Shown here: piece by piece, positions 54,767-64,000 of the stretch | How the letters are laid out: the number at the start of each line of letters is the position of its first letter | Position numbering within the stretch: the stretch's first letter is position 1 | Assembly: GCA_944989445.1 (NCBI GenBank) | Contig: CALYLW010000558.1 | Coordinates: 310,001-374,000, forward strand | Direction: 5' to 3' | Origin: Ampullaceana balthica | Taxonomy: Eukaryota > Mollusca > Gastropoda > Lymnaeidae | DNA length: 64,000 nucleotides | Position numbers and translations under genes: made by a program | The notes under the pieces: generated by a model | What the model was told of the DNA's origin: nothing | The model's database searches: none | What the model saw: only the letters and a program-made list of their open reading frames with translations

Positions 54767-55358
54767 CTATGGCGGATTAAGGGGGGGGGCTGAACGGACT
54801 AAAGCCAGGGCCCCCCGATGATTTAGGGGCCCCTAAACATAGCATATTTTATAATAAATATGGACAAATGTATACATGAATTGCTTGAAAATATGATAAA
54901 TTAATAAAAACTCATCTATTAAAATGATCTCTATTCCGACACGATAGTCTTAGCAGTCAAAAAACCTGATTTGATATGCTCAATAACAGAAATTATTAAA
55001 GAATATTATATATATATTTTAAATTGCTAACCCTAGTCGAGCTCTCGTGGCCGAATGAGAAGTATTAAGGCTTGTGGTGCAAGCGGTGGCGGGATCGATC
55101 CCCGGGTGGGATGTGAAATTGTTTTTTTCATTTCCTTTTTAATTTTATAATTTGTCTTTTACACTCAATTTTAGGATACCGGCAAAAAGTTATTTCTTCG
55201 TGTTCGGTTTTTTCATGAATAATCATTTTGGATGAATAATTACAAGTTACAGTCTTAAATTAGCTGCTAGCAATCATTTTATCTAAAGGTACACTAGCTG
55301 GATAGGGCCCTAGTTTGAATTGCAGCCAGGGACCCCGTGCAGTCTTAATCAGCCCCTG
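54767..55358 (+). mobile_element. hAT-type element of the CAGGGGCGGATTAA family
   Basis: Ends CTATGGCGGATTAA and TTAATCAGCCCCTG with a perfect 8-bp TSD CTTCGCAG (54759-54766, 55359-55366). The interior (AAAGCCAGGGCCCCCCGATG, TTGCAGCCAGG, CCCCGTGCAGTCTTAATC) matches 22056-22223 but is split by extra sequence that includes a tRNA-like SINE. Confidence 0.92.
55035..55135 (+). mobile_element. tRNA-Leu/Ser-like SINE head, nested
   Basis: CTCTCGTGGCCGAATGAGAA (A-box region), TTAAGGCTTGTGGTGCAAGC and GGGATCGATCCCCGGG (B-box region) resemble a tRNA head, followed by T-rich sequence. It does not fold cleanly as a functional tRNA. Confidence 0.6.
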
Positions 55359-55382
55359 CTTCGCAGATCCCGCACTTGACAA

Positions 55383-55425
55383 CATCAGCAATAATCTTCT
55401 GTAAAGAAGGAGCGTCTGTAATGTA
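55383..55425 (+). mobile_element. SINE/LINE 3' tail fragment
   Basis: CAATAATCTTCTGTAAAGAA and GGAGCGTCTGTAATG match the shared SINE/LINE tail; no head or body. Confidence 0.7.
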
Positions 55426-55954
55426 TAAAATAATCCTATATAATAAAAGGCAAATTTTTGTCCTTTCTGTCCGTTCTGTCCGGTCATCTATAGCGATTGG
55501 TCCCTCAAACACATATAACTCCTACAGCCAATCATATTGAACACATTTACGCCATTTACGCGGACGTTCAAAACGAGTTATTTTTGGTGCACTATTTCTT
55601 CCAAGACTTTATTTTGAGTTATTCGCGTTGGGATTTATAGCAAAAAGCGATGTTTTTACGAGTTATTTATTTAACTATAATGAATAGTATTTTTGACGTG
55701 ATGCACATGTAATGCCGGTCGAGACGGCTGTTGGAGGGAGTTACAACATGCCAACGAACGGTGGCGGAACGTCCTTGGACGGGCTTTGTTGCTCGTACGT
55801 ACAGAATAGAATTGATTGCTGTCATATACATTTGTCACAAGAATCGATTGATATGGTCTTTAGGATATCTAAGCACAGTGACGAAATTCGGACTAGTTTC
55901 TTTAAGGCTAAATATTTAACATTACTATTAGAACGTCTCCAACGTCTCCAAGTG
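55426..55954. other. Interval with a possible Helitron 5' end
   Basis: The text A|TCCTATATAATAAAAGGC near 55433 resembles a Helitron 5' terminus, but no matching CTRR end was found. A frame at 55712-56092 runs into the SINE and has no family resemblance. Confidence 0.3.
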
Positions 55955-56278
55955 GAGGGGCACGGTGGTCGAGCGCCATGCGCGCTCGGCTGCCGTAGCG
56001 ATGGTCACGGGCTCGAAGTCAGGGATTTGTTCCAGGGTTCAAGGGTGCCCTTGAGTCTACCCAGCTTCAAATGGGTACCTAGCACTAGTTAGGGAAACAA
56101 TAACTTACAATAGTTAGGGAAACAATACCTAACGCTACTTAGGGAAACAAAGGCGGCTTGGAATAGCTTGGAATCACCATAGCCATGGCTTGTGTGCGCT
56201 GGGTCATTTGGCAACACACCGGAACGGTCTGTGGACGCAATAATCTTCTGCTTAGAAGGAGCATCAGTATAGATATTT
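55955..56278 (+). mobile_element. tRNA-derived SINE, copy D
   Basis: Head GGGGCACGGTGGTCGAGCGC, B box GGCTCGAAGTC (damaged), AATGGGTACCTAGCACTAGT, an internal triplication of TTAGGGAAACAATA-like text, tail CGCAATAATCTTCTGCTTAG and AAGGAGCATCAGTATAGAT. Confidence 0.82.
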
Positions 56279-56424
56279 CATCAAGGATACAAAAAAAATC
56301 TGATTTATAAAAGGTGTAAAATTATAACTAGTTAAAAGAACTCGACATAAAACATCAATATTAAATCTGGAAGTTAATTTTTTTTAAAGTGGTATATTTA
56401 GCATCCTTTAGGTTAGTGTGATAG

Positions 56425-59400
56425 GGGGCATGGGCACTAATAACAGTGGTGCTGTCACGGATGTGGGGAAGGGCACTAATAACAGTGATGCTGTCACGGA
56501 TTGGGGGAATGCGCACTAATAACATTGGTGCTGCTACGAATTGGAGGAATGGGCACTAATAACAGTGGTGCTGTCACGAATTGGGGGAATGGGCACTAAT
56601 AACAGTGGTGCTGTTACGGATGTGGGGCAAGGGCACTAATAACAGTGGTGCTGTCACGAATTGGGGGAATGGGCACTAATAACAGTGGTGCTGTCACGGA
56701 TGTGGGGAATGGGCACTAATAACATTGGTGCTGTCACGGATTGGGGAAATGGGCACTAATAACAGTGGTGTTGTCACGGATGTAGGGAATGGGCACTAAT
56801 AACAGTGGTGCTGTCACGGATGTGGGGAATGGGCACTATTAATAGTGGTGCTGTCACGAATTGGGGAATTTGCACTAATAACAGTGGTGCTGTCACGGAT
56901 GTGGGTAATGTGTACTAATAACTGTGGTGCTGTCACGAATTGGAGGAATGGGCACTAATAACAGTGGTGCTGTCACGAATTGAGGGAATGAGCACTAATA
57001 ACAGTGGTGCTGTCAAGAATTGGGGGAATGGGTACTAATAACAGTAGTGCTGTCACGGATGTGGGGAATGGGTACTAAAAACAGTGGTGCTGTCACGAAT
57101 TGAGGGAATGAGCACTAATAACAGTGGTGCTGTCAAGAATTGGGGGAATGGGTACTAATAACAGTAGTGCTGTCACGGATGTGGGGAATGGGTACTAATA
57201 ACAGTGGTGCTGTCAAGAATTGGGGGAATGGGTACAAATAAAAGTGGTGCTGTCACGGATGTGGGGAATGGGCACTAATAACAGTGGTGCAGTCAAGAAT
57301 TGGGGGACTGGTCACTAATAACAGTTTTACTGTCGCGCATCTGGGAAATGGGTACTAATAACAGTGGTGCTGTCACGGATGTGGGAAATGGGCACTAAAA
57401 ACAGTAGTGCTGTCACGGATGTGGGGAATGGGTACTAATAACAGTGGTGCTGTCAAGAATTGGGGGAATGGGAACTAATAACAGTGGTACTGTCACGGAT
57501 TGGGGGAATGGGTACTAATAACAGTGGTACTGTCACGGATTGGGGGAATGGGTACTAATAACAGTGATGCTGCCACGGATGTGGGGAATGTGCACTAATA
57601 ACAGTGCTGCTGTCACGGATTGGGGGAATGGGCACTAATAACAGTGGTGCTATCAGGAATTGGGGGACTAGTCACTAATAACAGTAGTGCTGTCATGGAT
57701 GTGGGGAATGGGTACTAATAACAATGGTGCTGTCACGGATGTGGGGAATGGGCACTAGCAACAGTGGTGCTGCAACGGATGTGGGGAATGTGCACTAATA
57801 ACAGTGTGCTGTCACGGATAAGGGGAATGGGCACTAATAGTAGTGGTGCTGTCACGAATGGGGGGAATGGGCACTAATAACAGTGGTGCTGTCACGAATT
57901 GGGGAATGGGCACTAATAACAGTGGTGCTGTCACGGATGTGGGGAATGGGCACTAATAACAGTAGCGCTGTCACGGATTGGGAGAATGGGCACTAATAAC
58001 AGTGGTGCTGTCACGGATGTGGGGAATGGGCACTTATAACAGTGGGGCTGTCACGGATGTGGGGAATGGGCACTAATAACAGTGGTGCTGTCACGGATGT
58101 GGGGAATGGGCACTAATAACAGTGGTGCTGTCACGGATGTGGGGAATGGGAACTAATAACAGTGGTGATGTCACGGATGTAGGGAATGGGCACTAATAGC
58201 AGTGGTTCTGTCACAGATGTGGGGAATGGGCACTAATAACAGTAGTGCTGTCACGGATTGGGAGAATGGGCACTAATAACAGTGGTGCTGTCACGGATGT
58301 GGGGAATGGGCACTAATAGCAGTGGTTCTGTCACAGATGTGGGGAATTGGCACTAATAACAGTAGTGCTGTCACGGATTGGGAGAATGGGCACTAATAAC
58401 AGTGGTGCTGTCACGGATGTGGGGAATGGGCACTTATAACAGTGGTGCTGTCACGGATGTGGGCAATGGGCACTAATAACAGTGGTGCTATCACGGATTG
58501 GGGGAATGGGCACTAATAACAGTGGTGCTGTCTTGGATGTGGGGAATGGGTACTAATAACAGTGGTGCTGTCACGAATTGGGGGAATGGGCACTAATAAC
58601 AGTGGTGCTGTCACGAATTGGGGGAATGGGCACTAATAACAGTGGTCCTGTCACGGATTGGGGGAATGGACACTAATAACTATGGTGCTGTCGCGGATGT
58701 GGGGAATGGGCACTAATAACAGTCTTGCTGTCACGATTGTGGGGAATGGGCACTAATAACAGTGTTTCTGTCACAGATGTGGGGAATGGGCACTAATAAC
58801 AGTGGTGCTATCACGGATTTGGGGAATGGGCAATAATAACAGTGGTGCTGTCGTGAATTTGGGGAATGGGCACTAATAACAGTGGTGCTGTCACGGATGT
58901 GGGGAATGGGCACTAATAACAGTGGAGCTGTCACGGATGTGGGGAATGGGCACTAATAACAGTGGTGCTGTCACGGATGTGGAGAATGGGCAATAATAAC
59001 AGTGTTTCTGTCACAGATGTGGGGAATGGGCACTAATAACAGTGGTGCTGTCACAGATGTGGGGAATGGGCACTAATAACAGTGGTCCTGTCACAGATGT
59101 GGGGAATGGGCACTAATAACAGTGTTTCTGTAACAGATGTGGGGAATGGGCACTAATAACAGTGGTGCTATCACGGATCTGGGGAATGGGCTATAATAAC
59201 AATGATGCTGTAACGAATTGGGGGAATGGTCACTAATAAAAGTAGTGCTTTCACGGATGTGGGGAATGGGTACTAATAACAGTGGTGCTGTAACGGACGT
59301 GGGAATGGGCACTAATAACAGTGGTGCTGTCACGGATGTGGGGAATGGGCACTTATAACAGTGGTTCTGTCACGGATGTGGGGAATGGGCACTAATAACA

Positions 59401-62400
59401 GTGGTGCTGTCACGGATGTGGGGAATGTGCACGAATAACAGTGGTACTGTCACGAATTGGGGGAATAGGCACTAATAACAGTGGTGCTGTCATGGATGTG
59501 GGGAATGAGCACTAATAACAGTGGTGCTGTCACGGATGTGGGGAATGGGCACTAATAACAGTGTTGCTGTCATGGATGTGGGGAATGGGCACTAATAACA
59601 GTGGTGCTGTCTCGGAAGTGGGTAATGGGTACTATTAACAGGGGTGCTGTAACGGATGTGGGGAGTAGGCACTACAGTGGTGCTTTCACGGATGTGGGGA
59701 ATGGGCACCAATAACAGTGGTACTGTCACGGATGTGGGGAATGGGCAATAATAACAGTGGTACTGTCACGGATGTGGGGAATGGGCACTAATACAGTGGT
59801 ACTGTCACGGATGTGGGGAATGGGCATTAATAACAGTGGTACTGTCACGGATGTGGGAAATGGGCACTAATAACAGTGGTACTGTCACGGATGTGGGGAA
59901 TGGGAACTAATAACAGTGGTACTGTCATGGATGTGGGCAAATAGGCACTAATATTGGTGGTACTGTCACGGATGTGGTGAACGGGCACTAATAACAGTGG
60001 TGCTGTCACGGATATGGGGAATGGGCACTAATAACAGTGGTGCTGTAATGGATGTGGGGAATGGGCACTATTAACAGTGGTGCTGTAATGGATGTGGGGA
60101 ATGGGCACTAATAACAGTGGTGCTGTCACGGATGTGGGGAATGGGCACTAATAACAGTGGTGTTGTCACGGATGTGGGGAATGGGCACTAATAACAGTGT
60201 TTCTGTCACAGATGTGGGGAATGGGCACTAATAACAGTGGTGCTGTCACGAATTGGGGGAATGCGCACTAATAACAGTGGTGCTGTCACGAATTGGGGGA
60301 ATGGGCACTAATAACAGTGGTGCTGTCACGAATGTGGGGAGTGGGCACTAATAACAGTGGTGCTTTCACGAATGGGGGGAATGGGTACTAATAACAGTGG
60401 TACTGTCACGGATGTGGGGAATGGGTACTAATAACAGTAGTGCTTTCACGGATGTGGGGAATGGGTACTAATAACAGTGGTACTGTCACGGATGTGGGGA
60501 ATGGGTACTAATAACAGTAGTGCTTTCACGGATGTGGGGAATGGGTACTAATAACAGTGGTACTGTCACGGATGTTGGGAATGGGTACTAATAACAGTGG
60601 TGCTGTCACGGATGTGGGGAATGGGCACTAATAACAGTGGTGCTGTCACGGATGTGGGGAATGGGCACTAATAACAGTGGTTCTGTCACGGATGTGGGGA
60701 ATGGGCACTAATAACAGTGGTGCTGTCACGGATGTGGGGAATGGGCATTAATAACAGTGGTGCTGCCACGAATTGGGTGAATAGGCACTAATAACAGTGG
60801 TTCTGTACGGATGTGGGGAATGGGCACTAATAACAGTGGTGCTGTCACGAATTGGGGGAATGGACACTAATAACAGTGTTTCTGTCACAGATGTGGGGAA
60901 TGGGCACTAATAACAGTGGTGCTATCACGGATTTGGGGAATGGGCAATAATAACAGTGGTGCTGTCGTGAATTTGGGGAATGGGTACTAATAACAGTGGT
61001 GCTGTCACGGATGTGGGGAATGGGCACTAATAACAGTGCTGCTGTCACGAATTGGGGGAATGGGCACTAATAACAGTGTTTCTGTCACAGATGTGGGGAA
61101 TGGGCACTAATAACAGTGGTGCTATCACGGATTTGGGGAATGGGCAATAATAACAGTGGTGCTGTCGTGAATTTGGGGAATGGGCACTAATAACAGTGGT
61201 CCTCTCACGGATGTGGGGAATGGGCACTAATAACAGTGGTGCTGTCACGGATGTGGGGAATGGGCACTAATAACAGTGGTGCTGTCACGGATGTGGAGAA
61301 TGGGCAATAATAACAGTGTTTCTGTCACAGATGTGGGGAATGGGCACTAATAACAGTGGTGCTGTCACAGATGTGGGGAATGGGCACTAATAACAGTGGT
61401 CCTGTCACAGATGTGGGGAATGGGCACTAATAACAGTGTTTCTGTAACAGATGTGGGGAATGGGCACTAATAACAGTGGTGCTATCACGGATTTGGGGAA
61501 TGGGCTATAATAACAATGATGCTGTAACGAATTGGGGGAATGGTCACTAATAAAAGTAGTGCTTTCACGGATGTGGGGAATGGGTACTAATAACAGTGGT
61601 GCTGTCACGGACGTGGGGAATGGGCACTAATAACAGTGGTGCTGTCATGGATGTGGGGAATGGGCACTTATAACAGTGGTTCTGTCACGGATGTGGGGAA
61701 TGGGCACTAATAACAGTGGTGCTGTCACGGATGTGGGGAATGTGCACGAATAACAGTGGTACTGTCACGAATTGGGGGAATAGGCACTAATAACAGTGGT
61801 GCTGTCATGGATGTGGGGAATGAGCACTAATAACAGTGGTGCTGTCACGGATGTGGGGAATGGGCACTAATAACAGTGTTGCTGTCATGGATGTGGGGAA
61901 TGGGCACTAATAACAGTGGTGCTGTCTCGGAAGTGGGTAATGGGTACTATTAACAGGGGTGCTGTAACGGATGTGGGGAGTAGGCACTACAGTGGTGCTT
62001 TCACGGATGTGGGGAATGGGCACCAATAACAGTGGTACTGTCACGGATGTGGGGAATGGGCAATAATAACAGTGGTACTGTCACGGATGTGGGGAATGGG
62101 CACTAATACAGTGGTACTGTCACGGATGTGGGGAATGGGCATTAATAACAGTGGTACTGTCACGGATGTGGGAAATGGGCACTAATAACAGTGGTACTGT
62201 CACGGATGTGGGGAATGGGAACTAATAACAGTGGTACTGTCATGGATGTGGGCAAATAGGCACTAATAACAGTGGTACTGTCACTGATGTGGTGAACGGG
62301 CACTAATAACAGTGGTGCTGTCACGGATATGGGGAATGGGCACTAATAACAGTGGTGCTGTAATGGATGTGGGGAATGGGCACTATTAACAGTGGTGCTG

Positions 62401-64000
62401 TAATGGATGTGGGGAATGGGCACTAATAACAGTGGTGCTGTCACGGATGTGGGGAATGGGCACTAATAACAGTGGTGTTGTCACGGATGTGGGGAATGGG
62501 AACTAATAACAGTGGTACTGTCATGGATGTGGGCAAATAGGCACTAATAACAGTGGTACTGTCACTGATGTGGTGAACGGGCACTAATAACAGTGGTGCT
62601 GTCACGAATGTGGGGAGTGGGCACTAATAACAGTGTTGCTGTCACGAATGGGGGGAATGGGTACTAATAACAGTGGTACTGTCACGGATGTGGGGAATGG
62701 GTACTAATAACAGTAGTGCTTTCACGGATGTGGGGAATGGGTACTAATAACAGTGGTACTGTCACGGATGTGGGGAATGGGTACTAATAACAGTAGTGCT
62801 TTCACGGATGTGGGGAATGGGTACTAATAACAGTGGTTCTGTCACGGATGTGGGGAATGGGTACTAATAACAGTGGTGCTGTCACGGATGTGGGGAATGG
62901 GCACTAATAACAGTGGTGCTGTCACGGATGTGGGGAATGGGCACTAATAACAGTGGTTCTGTCACGGATGTGGGGAATGGGCACTAATAACAGTGGTGCT
63001 GTCACGGATGTGGGGAATGGGCATTAATAACAGTGGTGCTGTCACGAATTGGGTGAATAGGCACTAATAACAGTGGTTCTGTACGGATGTGGGGAATGGG
63101 CACTAATAACAGTGGTGCTGTCACGAATTGGGGGAATGGGACACTAATAACAGTGGTGCTGTCACGATTTGGGGGAATGGGTACTAATAGCAGTTGTGCT
63201 GTCTCGGATGTGGGTAATGGGCACTAATAACAGTGGTGCTGTCATGGATTTTGGTATGGGCACTTATAACAGTAATGCTGTCACGGATGTGGTGAATGGG
63301 CACTAATAACAGTGGTGCTGTCACGGATGTGGGGAATGGGCACTAATAACAGTGGTGCTGTCACGAATTGGGGGAATGGACACTAATAACAGTGTTTCTG
63401 TCACAGATGTGGGGAATGGGCACTAATAACAGTGGTGCTATCACGGATTTGGGGAATGGGCAATAATAACAGTGGTGCTGTCGTGAATTTGGGGAATGGG
63501 TACTAATAACAGTGGTGCTGTCACGGATGTGGGGAATGGGCACTAATAACAGTGCTGCTGTCACGAATTGGGGGAATGGGCACTAATAACAGTGTTTCTG
63601 TCACAGATGTGGGGAATGGGCACTAATAACAGTGGTGCTATCACGGATTTGGGGAATGGGCAATAATAACAGTGGTGCTGTCGTGAATTTGGGGAATGGG
63701 CACTAATAACAGTGGTCCTCTCACGGATGTGGGGAATGGGCACTAATAACAGTGGTGCTGTCACGGATGTGGGGAATGGGCACTAATAACAGTGGTGCTG
63801 TCACGGATGTGGAGAATGGGCAATAATAACAGTGTTTCTGTCACAGATGTGGGGAATGGGCACTAATAACAGTGGTGCTGTCACAGATGTGGGGAATGGG
63901 CACTAATAACAGTGGTCCTGTCACAGATGTGGGGAATGGGCACTAATAACAGTGTTTCTGTAACAGATGTGGGGAATGGGCACTAATAACAGTGGTGCTA
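56425..64000 (+). repeat. Minisatellite, 40-bp unit, at least 7.5 kb
   Basis: About 189 copies of GGATGTGGGGAATGGGCACT followed by AATAACAGTGGTGCTGTCAC, with recurrent variants (GAATTGGGGG, GGGTACT, TTTCTGTCACA, TCGTGAATTT). It continues past the window end. Minus-strand open frames (VPIPHI, ISAHSP) recur only because three 40-bp units make 120 bp. Confidence 0.98.
58731..64000 (+). repeat. Higher-order repeat within the 40-bp array (2314 and 2516 bp)
   Basis: The same ordered set of variant units starts at 58731, 61045 and 63561. A block at 60845 recurs at 63361. Odd units, such as the shortened GTAGGCACTACAGTGG near 59666 and 61981, recur in register. The two periods differ by 202 bp, about five units. 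Confidence 0.9.

Noticed and set aside
55712..56092. 126-codon plus-strand frame
   Set aside because: Runs into SINE copy D and has no recognisable family or splice context.
56425..64000. Recurrent minus-strand frames of 67-80 codons (TAPLLLVPIPHI-type)
   Set aside because: They arise wherever three 40-bp units avoid a stop; no start context, no splice sites, identical in each higher-order block.

Overview
This window is animal nuclear DNA: AT-rich, intron-rich and dense in repeats. It carries two multi-exon protein genes embedded in transposable elements and long minisatellites. The mix (a Cu-only superoxide dismutase repeat protein, Helitrons, Ginger, hAT, PIF/Harbinger-like MITEs, an RTE LINE, a Jockey-like LINE and tRNA-SINEs ending in GATAA repeats) suggests a lophotrochozoan, most likely a gastropod mollusc. 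The host assignment is an inference from family content.

Layout. 1-7 kb: a non-autonomous Helitron built of ~333-bp repeats (236-3135), a 36/38-bp minisatellite (3967-6172) and a 21-bp minisatellite (6298-6992). 8.7-26.5 kb, plus strand: 15 consecutive exons with matching splice phases encode the 3' ~960 codons of a multi-domain Cu-only SOD repeat protein. It has about six SOD-like domains, of which only two keep a complete copper site, and ends in a hydrophobic, GPI-signal-like tail. Its introns hold a 41-bp minisatellite, SINEs, MITEs, a 5'-truncated LINE, and a Helitron split by a Ginger transposon that is itself split by two hAT MITEs. 28.5-31.3 kb: a decayed hAT (GTF2IRD2-like transposase) with perfect TIRs and TSD. 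32.1-36.5 kb, minus strand: seven exons of DCAF10, a WD40 substrate receptor of CUL4-DDB1 ubiquitin ligase, tail-to-tail with the SOD gene. 36.7-49 kb: repeats only (decayed RTE LINE, inverted-repeat elements, nested PIF/Harbinger-like MITEs, a second decayed hAT, a piggyBac-like fragment, a 1.8-kb TTA-flanked element with a zinc-finger ORF). 49.6-54.6 kb: a nearly full-length RTE LINE with a perfect 13-bp TSD, interrupted by a Penelope-like element. 54.8-56.3 kb: a hAT MITE with a SINE inside, then another SINE. 56.4-64 kb: a 40-bp minisatellite with 2.3-2.5-kb higher-order repeats that runs off the window end.

The two host genes have no evident functional link. The SOD protein would act outside the cell or on its surface; DCAF10 acts inside the cell in ubiquitination. 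Everything else is mobile or tandem-repeat DNA, and the strongest observations come from exact TSDs, nested insertions and the uneven decay of the SOD domains.
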